Made by a program: the position numbers and the translations under genes. From assembly GCA_022826665.1 (NCBI GenBank), contig JAJDUK010000051.1:30429-94428 (forward strand): a stretch of 64,000 nucleotides of DNA. The letters run 5' to 3'. Source of the DNA: Alphaproteobacteria bacterium (lineage in GTDB: Bacteria > Pseudomonadota > Alphaproteobacteria > UBA828). The notes under the pieces are model-generated. The model was not told where the DNA came from and made no database searches. It saw nothing but the letters and a program-made list of their open reading frames with translations. This document shows, piece by piece, positions 8,502 to 16,594 of the stretch (the first letter of the stretch is position 1; every line of letters begins with the position of its first letter).

Positions 8502-9842
8502 ATGGAACGGTATCTCGGGCGCCTGGGCGCCGCCGCCTTCGAGGACGTGCCGCACTTCGGGCACTACGACGTGGTGGTCGTCGGCGGCGGGCCGGCCGGG
8601 ATCGCCGCGTCCACCACCGCTGCCGAGCTGGGCCACAAGACGCTCCTGATCGAGCGCCTGGGCTATTGCGGCGGCGCTGCGGTCTCCGGCATGTCGGGCA
8701 CCGTTTGCGGGCTCTACATGACGGTGGACGAGCCGCGCATGGCGCAGCCCCAGCAGGTCATCTTCGGGTTCGCCGAGCGCTTTCGCGCGGCGCTCGAGGC
8801 CGAAGGAGGCGTCACCCGGCCGCAGATCTACGGCAAGACCTGGGTCGTTACGCACGACTGCGCTACATACAAGCGGGTCGCCACCGATCTCGTGCGCGGC
8901 GCCGGCGTGGATGCCCTCTACCACACCCAGATGATCGACGTGATCGTCGAGGACGACGCCCTCGCCGGCCTCGTCCTGCACACCAAGTCCGGCTACACCA
9001 GAGTGAGCGCCGAGCGGGTCATCGACGCCAGCGGCGATGCCGATGCCGTCTTCAAGATGGGTTTGCACACGACCAAGGGCAACAACGGTGTCATCCAAAA
9101 TCCAACGATGATGTTCAAGATCGGCAACGTCGATGTCGAGCGCTATCTCGACTATTGGGGGGAGGATACTATTTCGCCGCCCAAGGTCATTTCGATGCTG
9201 GAGGCGCGCGACGAACTCGTGCGCAAGAAAGTTTGGTTGTTTCCCACCGTCAATCCGCGCGAAGTTCTGGTTAACGCGACCAAGATTACCGGCTTCGATG
9301 GGCGCGCGCTCGATGTTACCGATCCGGTGGATCATACCGAGGCGGAGCAGTTCTCCATCTATCAGGCACGCGCCATTTTCGATTTTCTCAAAGAGCACGT
9401 TCCCGGCTGCGAAGACGCCTATTTCATCGATTACGGTGCGGAAGTCGGCGTGCGTCAGACCCGCTCCATCGACGGCATGGCGCGCCTCATGAACAGCGAT
9501 GTGGTGGGCACGAGTAAGAGGGCCGACGCCATCGCTCGCTCGAGCTGGCCCATCGAGCTTCACTACGGCGCCAAGCCGAAGACGGAATGGCTGGTCGACG
9601 ACTACTACGAGGTGCCGTTCGGCACCCTGGTGCCCAAGGAAGGCCGCAACGTCATCGTTGCCGGCCGCTGCCTCAGCGCCGAGCATGAAGCGCTGGCGAG
9701 CTGTCGCGTCACGGCGCAGTGCTTCGAGTACGGCCGCGCCGCCGCGATCGCCGCCGACATGTCCATCAGGGACGACCTGACGTTCCAGGAGATTGATGGT
9801 GCCGCGGTCTCCGAGAGGATGAAGGCCGGAACGTTCGCATAA
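8502..9842 (+). CDS. FAD-dependent oxidoreductase (FAD_oxidored / PF12831-like)
   Basis: A 446-residue flavoprotein. The Rossmann FAD motif YDVVVVGGGPAGIAAS lies at residues 22-37. It is followed by LIERLGYCGGAAVSGMSG, the glycine- and cysteine-containing loop typical of the PF12831 family, and a C-terminal flavin contact VPFGTLVPKEGRNVIVAGRCLSAEHEALASCR. Members are soluble dehydrogenases of mostly unknown substrate. It is transcribed away from the OYE demethylase with a 150-base shared upstream region, and it precedes the two enolase-superfamily genes after an AT-rich gap, so it may belong to the same catabolic unit. Its substrate cannot be inferred. No obvious ribosome site precedes the ATG. 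Confidence 0.82.
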   Translation: MERYLGRLGAAAFEDVPHFGHYDVVVVGGGPAGIAASTTAAELGHKTLLIERLGYCGGAAVSGMSGTVCGLYMTVDEPRMAQPQQVIFGFAERFRAALEAEGGVTRPQIYGKTWVVTHDCATYKRVATDLVRGAGVDALYHTQMIDVIVEDDALAGLVLHTKSGYTRVSAERVIDASGDADAVFKMGLHTTKGNNGVIQNPTMMFKIGNVDVERYLDYWGEDTISPPKVISMLEARDELVRKKVWLFPTVNPREVLVNATKITGFDGRALDVTDPVDHTEAEQFSIYQARAIFDFLKEHVPGCEDAYFIDYGAEVGVRQTRSIDGMARLMNSDVVGTSKRADAIARSSWPIELHYGAKPKTEWLVDDYYEVPFGTLVPKEGRNVIVAGRCLSAEHEALASCRVTAQCFEYGRAAAIAADMSIRDDLTFQEIDGAAVSERMKAGTFA

Positions 9843-9906
9843 GTGACAAAATATGATTTATTTGAAATAGTTTACACATATTTATTCATCTGATGAGACA
9901 GCAGAA
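9843..9906 (+). promoter_or_regulatory. AT-rich intergenic segment with an inverted repeat, possible promoter/operator
   Basis: These 64 bases are strikingly AT-rich against the GC-rich surroundings. They contain AAATATG (9849-9855) and its inverted partner CATATTT (9877-9883), 21 bases apart, with TTGAAA at 9862-9867 that could be a -35 box. No good -10 box sits at 16-18 bases. It could be a regulated promoter for the two enolase-superfamily genes, or an AT-rich terminator of the FAD oxidoreductase gene. Confidence 0.3.
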
Positions 9907-11031
9907 ATGCCCCCTGTAATCGTCGAACGAATCGAGTTGCTGGCGATCGGGCCCGATGGCGAGAGGGTGACGTGGTCGTCACACCTCGGGCCCATTTACG
10001 AGGCGCTGATCGTCGCGCGGCTCTTCCTCTCCAATGGCGTGGAGGCGATTGCCGGGACCACGACCTACACCGAGCACGAGTTCGACAAGGCGACGTTTCA
10101 CGCGGCGGCCCTGATGGCGCCGTTTGTGCTGGGACGCAGTGCCTTCAACACCCGTGCCGCCTACGCGGACATGCGCAAGCGCTACGTGCCTTTGGGCCAT
10201 CTGGCCACATCTCTCTTCGACATTGCGCTGCACGACGGCAAGGCGAAGTCCGAGAACAAGCAACTATACCGAATGCTTGGCGCCGCACGGCATGAAGTCC
10301 CGGCCTACGCATCGAGCCCGTTACTGCCGACCGATCAGAGCTATGTCGACTACTGCCACGACATGCTGAAGCTTGGCTATCGGGCCATCAAGATTCACCC
10401 TTTTTGCGTGTTCGACTATGACATCCGTTTGGTCAGTACACTCGTTGAGGAATTCGCTGAGCGGGACGTTAAGTTGAGCCTGGATGTGGACGGGATGTAC
10501 TCATTCGATCAGGCACTGAGTTTGGGAAGAGTTTTGGATCAAGCCGGTTGGGAATTCTTCGAGGCGCCGCTCCCCGACACCGATTTACGCGGCCACAAGA
10601 AGCTCGCCGATGCACTCGATCTCGACGTGATCTGCGGCGGAAACAGTCTTCCCCACCCACAACTCATCGGGTACGCGTTGGAGATGGGTGCCTGGGACCG
10701 CAGCCGCTTCGACGTGACCGGTATCGGCGGGTTCAGCGGCGCCGGCGAGGCGGCAGAGATCACCCGCGCCCACGGCAAGATGTGCGAAGTGCAAAGCTGG
10801 GGGTACACGCTCACGCAAGCGGCGAACCTGCACTTCATGCTCGCTCATCCGCACTGCACCCATTTCGAACAGGCGGCGCCGTTCGAGAAATACGAGTTCG
10901 GTGCGGGGCAGGTCATTCGCCCGGGCGCGGACGGCTTCGTCCGCCCGAGTGATCTGCCCGGACTGGGAGTCGAGATGGACTGGGACCGGATCGAGCCCTT
11001 CGTCTACGCCCGGCGGGTATTCCCGCCATGA
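9907..11031 (+). CDS. Enolase-superfamily (mandelate racemase/MLE-like) protein with unusual active site
   Basis: A 374-residue enolase-superfamily protein. The N-terminal capping domain contains a LATSLFDIALHDGKAKSENKQL segment typical of the family. The barrel shows AIKIHPF (a K-x-H pair where mandelate racemase has K-x-K), SLDVDGMYSFD (first metal-ligand Asp), FFEAPLPDTD (second ligand Glu) and VICGGNSLPHP, where an Asn replaces the usual Glu/Asp third ligand, as in glucarate dehydratase. The late catalytic-His strand reads EVQSWGYTLTQAANLH, with no His at the expected 'PHaw' place. A lyase or epimerase acting on a carboxylate is likely, but activity is uncertain. It overlaps the next, more canonical family member by 4 bases (ATGA). 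Confidence 0.78.
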   Translation: MPPVIVERIELLAIGPDGERVTWSSHLGPIYEALIVARLFLSNGVEAIAGTTTYTEHEFDKATFHAAALMAPFVLGRSAFNTRAAYADMRKRYVPLGHLATSLFDIALHDGKAKSENKQLYRMLGAARHEVPAYASSPLLPTDQSYVDYCHDMLKLGYRAIKIHPFCVFDYDIRLVSTLVEEFAERDVKLSLDVDGMYSFDQALSLGRVLDQAGWEFFEAPLPDTDLRGHKKLADALDLDVICGGNSLPHPQLIGYALEMGAWDRSRFDVTGIGGFSGAGEAAEITRAHGKMCEVQSWGYTLTQAANLHFMLAHPHCTHFEQAAPFEKYEFGAGQVIRPGADGFVRPSDLPGLGVEMDWDRIEPFVYARRVFPP

Positions 11032-12185
11032 CCGTGACCGTCGAGCGGGTGGAGGTCCTCTGCCTGCAGGACCCGCAAGCCGCCTACTATCGCTTCGAGG
11101 GCAGCTATCGGAACGTCGTCGTGCTCGTGCATGGCGACAATGGGCTTGTCGGAATCGGCGAGAGCGATGCGCCGCCCGAGATCGTGAAAGCCCTGATCGA
11201 GATGCCGTCCTACAACCAGCGGTCCGAGGGGCTGGCCGGCATCGTCACCGGGCAGCGGGTGGACGACCCAAGCCGCCTCTGGGACGAAATGTACGCGCGC
11301 ACGCAGTGGCACGGCCGCCGCGGCGCGGCGATGCATGCGATCAGCGCGCTCGATATCGCCATCTGGGACCTCTTCGCGCAGTCGCAGGGCATCCCGGTCT
11401 GCCAGGCGCTTGGCGGCTCTCGTCACGACCGCCTCCCCGCTTATGCGACCATCTATCCCCTCGAAGACACGCCCGCGCGCATCGACGCACAGGTCGTGCC
11501 GCTGCTCGAGCGCGGCTTCCGCCACCTCAAGATTTGCGTCGAGCCGTGGTGGAACGAGCCGGACCGGGTGCGGCGAAACCTGGCTCACCTGCGCGACCTG
11601 GTGGGGCCGGAGCACGGCCTGATGCTCGATGTCGCGCAGGAGTACGCCCGCCTCGAGCAGCTCCAACCTTTCCTCGACCTGCTGGCCGATTTGAACTTCG
11701 CCTGGATCGAGGCGCCCTTCCCCCTCGACAATTTGGAGGACCACGCACGGCTGCGTGCATCGACGCGCATCCCCATCGGTGTCGGCGACCTGGGCCTCAC
11801 CACTTGCAGGGAGTTCAAGCCCTTTCTCGCGGCCGACGCGTTCGATATTGCGCAGCTGGACCTCACCAATTTCGGCGGCTTTACCGAGGCGCAGCGGCTC
11901 GCGCAGATGCTGGCCGGCACCGGCCGGCGCATCGTGCCCCACGCCTACAACACCGACATCACCATCGCGGCCAACCTGCACTTCCTGGCCGCGCAGCCGG
12001 AGCCCGAACTTGTCGAGTATTCGACGAGTCCATCGCGCCTGCGCCAAAGCCTGGTGCGAGGCCTCGAACCGATCGACGCCGATGGGATGATCCCAGTCCC
12101 TACCCTTCCCGGCCTCGGCGCGACGTTGAATCCCGATGCGGTCGCGGAATTCGCGGTCAGTCGCGCCGCTGAAGCATCCCGTTGA
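11028..12185 (+). CDS. Mandelate racemase/muconate lactonizing enzyme family protein
   Basis: A 385-residue enolase-superfamily enzyme. The capping domain has MHAISALDIAIWDLFAQSQG followed by VCQALGGSRHD, the standard MR/MLE segment. In the barrel, HLKICVEPWW supplies the Lys strand (K-x-C), LMLDVAQEY the first metal Asp, AWIEAPFPLDN the Glu and PIGVGDLGLTT the third acidic ligand. The strand RRIVPHAYNTDITIAANLHF carries the catalytic-type His. Such enzymes abstract the proton next to a carboxylate, most often as sugar-acid dehydratases. The ATG overlaps the previous gene's stop (ATGA), so the pair is translationally coupled. Its 3' end overlaps the convergent permease gene by 29 bases. The substrate is unknown. 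Confidence 0.85.
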   Translation: MTVTVERVEVLCLQDPQAAYYRFEGSYRNVVVLVHGDNGLVGIGESDAPPEIVKALIEMPSYNQRSEGLAGIVTGQRVDDPSRLWDEMYARTQWHGRRGAAMHAISALDIAIWDLFAQSQGIPVCQALGGSRHDRLPAYATIYPLEDTPARIDAQVVPLLERGFRHLKICVEPWWNEPDRVRRNLAHLRDLVGPEHGLMLDVAQEYARLEQLQPFLDLLADLNFAWIEAPFPLDNLEDHARLRASTRIPIGVGDLGLTTCREFKPFLAADAFDIAQLDLTNFGGFTEAQRLAQMLAGTGRRIVPHAYNTDITIAANLHFLAAQPEPELVEYSTSPSRLRQSLVRGLEPIDADGMIPVPTLPGLGATLNPDAVAEFAVSRAAEASR

Positions 12186-12954
12186 TGGTGAGCCCGACCG
12201 CGAGAATGATTCCGCCCAGCACCACCGTGATGAGCCCAACCGCCGGCACCATGGGCGTATAGCCGCCGATCATCTTGCCGTAGAGCCATTCGGGCACGGT
12301 GACATCGGCCCCGCTGGTGAAATAGGCGAGCGGGAAGTTGCCCCAGGAGAGCAACACCGCGAACAGGAACCCGGCGAAGATTCCGGGCCCGAGCAAGGGC
12401 AACGTAATGGTTCGGAAAATCTGCCAGCGGGAGGCGCCGAGGTCGTAGGCCGCCTCCTCCACCGCCGAATCGTAGCCGTAGGCCTGAATCGCGATCACCA
12501 GCGTCACGATCGGCACGATCCAGACGAGCTGGGCGAACACCGTCGACTGCCAAGACATCTGGATGCCGATGGAGTTGAACCAGAGCTGCAGCGCAAGCCC
12601 CAGCACCGCCTGGGGAAAAAAGATCGGGATCAGCAGCACCTGCTGGAAGAGCTTGCGCCCGCGCCAGTCGTAGCGGGCGTAGGCGAGCGCGCCGAAGAAG
12701 GCCAGGATCACCGAGATCAGTGCCACACAGACGGCGATCGTCAGTGATGTGAGGAAGCTCTCGTGCACCTGCAGCGAGTCCCACGTCATCTCGTACCATT
12801 TCGACGAGGTTCGCTTCATCGGGAACAGGAAGAAGCGCGACTTGGAGATCGACGCCAGCCCGACGATCACCATCGGGATGTACATGATCACCAGGATGAC
12901 GGCGATGTAAGCGGCCAGCAGTCGGCGGGTGAGCAGCCTGTCGATGGTGCCCAC
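12157..12954 (-). CDS. ABC transporter permease, PotC-type (polyamine/organic amine importer)
   Basis: A 265-residue inner-membrane permease with about six hydrophobic segments. It carries the conserved cytoplasmic loop that contacts the ATPase (EEAAYDLGASRWQIFRTITLP). It is the last gene of a four-gene operon on this strand: binding protein, ATPase, PotB-type permease, PotC-type permease. The GTG start at 12954 lies 3 bases after the stop of the preceding permease gene. By family it imports spermidine/putrescine-like solutes or other small organic molecules. The actual substrate is not determinable. The 3' end overlaps the convergent enolase-superfamily gene. Confidence 0.88.
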   Translation of the reverse strand: MGTIDRLLTRRLLAAYIAVILVIMYIPMVIVGLASISKSRFFLFPMKRTSSKWYEMTWDSLQVHESFLTSLTIAVCVALISVILAFFGALAYARYDWRGRKLFQQVLLIPIFFPQAVLGLALQLWFNSIGIQMSWQSTVFAQLVWIVPIVTLVIAIQAYGYDSAVEEAAYDLGASRWQIFRTITLPLLGPGIFAGFLFAVLLSWGNFPLAYFTSGADVTVPEWLYGKMIGGYTPMVPAVGLITVVLGGIILAVGLTINGMLQRRD

Positions 12955-12957
12955 GGC

Positions 12958-13866
12958 CTAGCGTCTTCCCAGCATTCGATCGAGGTTCACCCGTCGCATC
13001 GCGAGCCAGACGGCGGACCCCGCCAGCACGATCATCAGCACCGACAGCGCGGAGCCGCGCGGCCAGTTCTGCCCAAAGGTGAAGGCGGACTCGATGTCCT
13101 GTGCGACGGTGACGATCACGCCCTTGCCGAGGAACTTGGCTTCGTTGAAGGCGCCGAGCGAGATCACGAAGCAGAGCAGCGAGCCGATCAGGATTCCGGG
13201 CATCGCCAGCGGCAGCTCGATGTCCCGAAAAACCCGCCAGCGCGAGCCGCCCAGATCGTAGGCTGCCTCGCGCGCCTCCCTGGGCACATTGCCGAGCCCC
13301 AGCAGGATCGGGAACAGCATGAACGGCAAGTAGATGTAGCAAATGCCGAAGACGATGGCCGGCACGTTGTTGACCAGGCTTCCGGTCTCCAGCCCGGTCA
13401 CCACCTTGAGCGCACCGTCGAGGAAGCCGCCCTTGTCGAAGAAGAGCACCCAGCCTTGCAGCCGGATGTTCTCGGCGACGAAGAGCGGCGCCACGATCAG
13501 CAAAGTCAGCAGATGGGCCCGGCGCCCCTTGATCCGCCTCAGCGCGACCGCCAGCGGATAGCAGACGATGAGCAGGATCACGACGCTGATGAAGGCGAGG
13601 AAGAGCGACCAGGCGAAGGAGATGTAGAAGTCCTGCTCGACGATATCGACGTAGTTTTCCAGCGACGGCGACCCCGGGATGGAGAAGCTGCCACGCGGCA
13701 TGAAGCTGTAGATCAGCACCAGCGCCATCGGGCCGATGAAGCCGATGAACAGGAGGATGATGATCGGCAGCGCCGCGACGAAGCCTTCGGACACCTTCCA
13801 CGGCAGCAGCTTACTCCGCGGGCGCTCCGGCTCCTCTGTCCGCGTCTCGATCACAGCCTCGGTCAT
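12958..13866 (-). CDS. ABC transporter permease, PotB-type
   Basis: A 302-residue permease with a charged cytoplasmic N-terminus (MTEAVIETRTEEPERPRSK), about six membrane helices starting near residue 22, and the EAA loop REAAYDLGGSRWRVFRDIELP. The ATG at 13866 overlaps the stop of the ATPase gene by 4 bases (ATGA), which settles the start. A longer frame beginning at 13899 would run into the ATPase gene. It forms a heterodimer with the PotC-type permease encoded next, making the channel of the importer. Confidence 0.9.
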   Translation of the reverse strand: MTEAVIETRTEEPERPRSKLLPWKVSEGFVAALPIIILLFIGFIGPMALVLIYSFMPRGSFSIPGSPSLENYVDIVEQDFYISFAWSLFLAFISVVILLIVCYPLAVALRRIKGRRAHLLTLLIVAPLFVAENIRLQGWVLFFDKGGFLDGALKVVTGLETGSLVNNVPAIVFGICYIYLPFMLFPILLGLGNVPREAREAAYDLGGSRWRVFRDIELPLAMPGILIGSLLCFVISLGAFNEAKFLGKGVIVTVAQDIESAFTFGQNWPRGSALSVLMIVLAGSAVWLAMRRVNLDRMLGRR

Positions 13867-14939
13867 TCCGGGAAGACCATCGAATCGCCCGGCTGCCACG
13901 AGAGCGTCACCTCGGCGCCCGGAATGCGAGCGACGGCATCGGCGCGCAGCTCCTCTATGAGGAAGACCATTGCGCCGCTTCTCACCTGGTACTGGATACG
14001 TGAGCCGAGCAGATACTCGTTGAAGAGCTCGCCCCGAATCAGGTTCCCACCCGCCGCCGGCTCAGGGTCGTCCGAGATCGCGACGTTCTCCGGCCGTACG
14101 ATCAGCACGCCGCGGCTGAAGCCCGGCGGCATTTCGGCGGGCGGCTCGAAGCTGGCGTCGAGCTTCTCGCAGTGGAGCCGTCCGTCATCGGCGAGCTGCA
14201 CGGGGAGCGAGTTCACCTCGCCCATGAACTCGGTGACGAAGCGGTTCTCCGGCTGGGTGTAGATCGTCGCCGGGCTGCCGACCTGGGAGAGCTTGCCTTC
14301 GCGCATGACGCCGATGCGGTCGGACATCACCATCGCCTCCTCCAGGCTGTGGGTGATGTAGACGAAGGTCTTGCCCGTCTCGCGCTGGATGTCCTTGAGC
14401 TCCTTCTCCAGCGTCTTGCGCAGGCGGTAGTCGATGGCGGACAGCGGCTCGTCGAAGAACAGGATCTCGGGATTGAAGGCCAACGCGCGGGCCAACGCCA
14501 CCCGCTGGCGCTCGCCGCCCGAGCACTGCGTGACCGGCTTGTCGTAGTAGCTCTGCGGCAGGTGGGAGAGCTTCAGGCACTCGGCGGCACGTTCCCGCCG
14601 CTCCTTCTTCCCGATGCCCTTGCACTTGGCCGAATACTCGACGTTCTCGCCGACGCTCATGTGCGGAAAAAGCGCCAGAGACTGGAACACCATGCAGGTC
14701 GGGCGCTTGTTGGCGGGCACGTCGTTGATCCGCTTGCCCCGGAGCAAGATGTCGCCGGCGGTCGGCTTGTCCATGCCCACCAGCATGCGGATGAGGGTCG
14801 TCTTGCCGGAGCCCGAGGGGCCGACGATGGTGAAGAGCTCGCCCTCCACGATGTCGAGGCTCACGCCATCGACCGCATTCAGGCTGCCGAAGCTCTTGAC
14901 GATGTTCCTGAGTTGCAAGATGGGCGGGGCTGCGGCCAT
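13863..14939 (-). CDS. ABC transporter ATP-binding protein, PotA-type
   Basis: A 358-residue ATPase. Walker A is GPSGSGKTT (about residues 41-49), the Q-loop FQSLALFPHMSV, the signature CSGGERQRVALARAL, and Walker B ILFFDEPLSAIDYRLR, followed by the H-loop YITHSLEEAM. The C-terminal third forms a TOBE-type regulatory domain (VRPENVAI near residue 260), as in PotA/FbpC/MalK proteins. ATG 14939 was chosen because the ABC domain begins right after it, and the 19-residue longer form would reach into the hairpin region. It powers the adjacent PotB/PotC-type permeases. Confidence 0.9.
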   Translation of the reverse strand: MAAAPPILQLRNIVKSFGSLNAVDGVSLDIVEGELFTIVGPSGSGKTTLIRMLVGMDKPTAGDILLRGKRINDVPANKRPTCMVFQSLALFPHMSVGENVEYSAKCKGIGKKERRERAAECLKLSHLPQSYYDKPVTQCSGGERQRVALARALAFNPEILFFDEPLSAIDYRLRKTLEKELKDIQRETGKTFVYITHSLEEAMVMSDRIGVMREGKLSQVGSPATIYTQPENRFVTEFMGEVNSLPVQLADDGRLHCEKLDASFEPPAEMPPGFSRGVLIVRPENVAISDDPEPAAGGNLIRGELFNEYLLGSRIQYQVRSGAMVFLIEELRADAVARIPGAEVTLSWQPGDSMVFPE

Positions 14940-14967
14940 CGCGCACTGGGCTCCAGGTATGCACAGG

Positions 14968-15001
14968 TGCCGGTGCGGGCGGCGGGCCGCCCGCACCGGC
15001 A
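14968..15001 (-). terminator. Intercistronic hairpin after the PotD-type binding protein
   Basis: Sixteen bases (TGCCGGTGCGGGCGGC) and their exact complement are separated by only two bases, giving a stem of at least 14 bp with a small loop. It lies 9 bases after the binding-protein stop and before the ATPase gene. There is no T run, so it probably protects or attenuates the transcript inside the operon, not a full stop. Confidence 0.7.
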
Positions 15002-15009
15002 GGTAGCGA

Positions 15010-16299
15010 TCAGGCGCCGCGCGCGCGTTTCGCCTGGGTGTAGAGGTCGTGCATTGCGTCGTAGTCGGGGTTGATGTCGAAGTCGATGCAGCGATCGACC
15101 AGCGAGGCCAGCCAGCTGCCCTCCTCGCCCCAATGCACGGCCTCGAGCTCGTCCTGAGAGAACTGGCTCAACACCTCTGGCGCACCCATTTGCACCACCG
15201 GGTTCAGCGTACCTGGCGCCTTGGCGGCCACCTTGTAGGCGGCCTCGGGCGTATGACAGTAAATCAGGAACGCTTCGGCCAGCGGCGTCGGGTTGGGGTT
15301 ATTGACCAGCGAAGTGATCTCGATCCAGACGATGCCGCCCTGGCCGTTCGGCCGCTCGGCGGTCTTTGTCTCCTCCGGACCTTCCGCCGGTACGACGTTC
15401 ACGAGTTGGGTCTCGCCCTCGAGCCTGGCGGCCGAGACGGTGTAGACCGAGCCGGGGTAGGTCCCGATGATCTCGCCGGTGATCATGTCGCGGGCCAGCG
15501 CCGCCTGATCGTCCGAGACCTTCTTGGCGTTCTCGAAGAGCTTGAAGATGTTCTCCTCGAAGGCCGCCATCTCGTCGGCGGTGTGCTCGCGGAAGGGGAT
15601 GAACCCCGACGCGATGCAGGTGTGCATGATCACCCAGTTTTCGTAGTCGAGGATGCCGTACTGGCCTTTAGCGCCCTCGATCATCTCCATGTAGCCGCCG
15701 CTCTCCATCGTCTGCGGATCGACGGCGTCGGTACTGACCGCCAGGCCCGCGGGGCCGTAGCGCTGGAGCATGCCGAGCAGGTGCTCGCCGCTCTCATCGA
15801 GCGCCCAGTGATAGGGCCACTCGAAGCCCGTCACGTTCATGTCGTAGAGCGGCGCGAACTTGTCCTTGTCGAGCGGCGTAATCAGCCCCTCGGGGAAGAG
15901 CTGATTGCGCTGCCAGGAGTTGTTGAGGTTGATCACGTCCCAGGTCGAGGTGCCGCCGCCGCGCAGGTTGTTCACGGCTGCGGGGTCCGAGATCAGCATC
16001 TGCGGGTTGACGTTCGCTCCGGTCTGGCGGCTGAAGGGGTCGAGCACCGGCTCCTCGGTGTAGCCCTCCCACGAGTGCAGGTTGAGGTCCATCCGGATAT
16101 CGCTCATGCCCGCGAGATCGGCCTTGGTCTTTTCCCAAAGCTCGTCCGCATAGGCCGCGCCCGCCGCCGCGTTGGCGCTGCCCGCGCCTGCGCTAAGCGC
16201 CGCCGGCGCCACGCCGACCGCCGCAGCCAGCGCCGCCGACTGCTTGAGGAACTGCCGGCGCGAAGAGCTGAAGTTCCTGAAGATGTTTCCGCTGTTCAT
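15010..16299 (-). CDS. Extracellular solute-binding protein, PotD-type, Tat-exported
   Basis: A 429-residue periplasmic binding protein. The N-terminus has a twin-arginine signal, SSRRQFLKQSAALAAAVG, followed by an Ala-rich cleavage region, so it is probably exported folded. The mature part resembles spermidine/putrescine-type binding proteins (DLNLHSWEGYTEEPVLDPFSR, then WDVINLNNSWQRN). The ATG at 16299 is preceded by GGGAGGAAG at ideal distance, ruling out the slightly longer frame from 16320. It is the first gene of the operon and is separated from the ATPase by a strong hairpin. The ligand is unknown. The family covers polyamines, betaines and other organic cations. Confidence 0.88.
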   Translation of the reverse strand: MNSGNIFRNFSSSRRQFLKQSAALAAAVGVAPAALSAGAGSANAAAGAAYADELWEKTKADLAGMSDIRMDLNLHSWEGYTEEPVLDPFSRQTGANVNPQMLISDPAAVNNLRGGGTSTWDVINLNNSWQRNQLFPEGLITPLDKDKFAPLYDMNVTGFEWPYHWALDESGEHLLGMLQRYGPAGLAVSTDAVDPQTMESGGYMEMIEGAKGQYGILDYENWVIMHTCIASGFIPFREHTADEMAAFEENIFKLFENAKKVSDDQAALARDMITGEIIGTYPGSVYTVSAARLEGETQLVNVVPAEGPEETKTAERPNGQGGIVWIEITSLVNNPNPTPLAEAFLIYCHTPEAAYKVAAKAPGTLNPVVQMGAPEVLSQFSQDELEAVHWGEEGSWLASLVDRCIDFDINPDYDAMHDLYTQAKRARGA

Positions 16300-16594
16300 G
16301 TCTTCCTCCCAGTTTGCCATTCTGTTTCACGCAGCATAGTTAGCCCCAAATGCTAATTGATGCTCGGGCCTGTCTCTAGTGCATTCGAGGCCGAACTGCG
16401 TGTCGCGGCAGGCCGCTCCTCGATTGCCAGTCGGTGGACCGCCTTCAGCGCTTGCATTGCCCAGTTAGAAGGCGCCCACCAGCGTCGCAATCGCGACAAA
16501 TTAATGCGGATTCGCAGTAGCCGCGACGGTCCGCGCCGCGATAGCTTGAGTTGCAGGGCGGACGCGGCCCCCGGCACACGTGGAGAACGCGGCG
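16300..16594 (+). other. Divergent intergenic region between the PotD-type and Rieske genes
   Basis: About 295 bases separate the two oppositely oriented genes and must hold both promoters. The segment near 16321-16360 (atagttagccccaaatgctaattgatg) is locally AT-rich and is the likeliest promoter area for the transporter. I saw no convincing -35/-10 pair, repeat or small gene. Confidence 0.4.
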
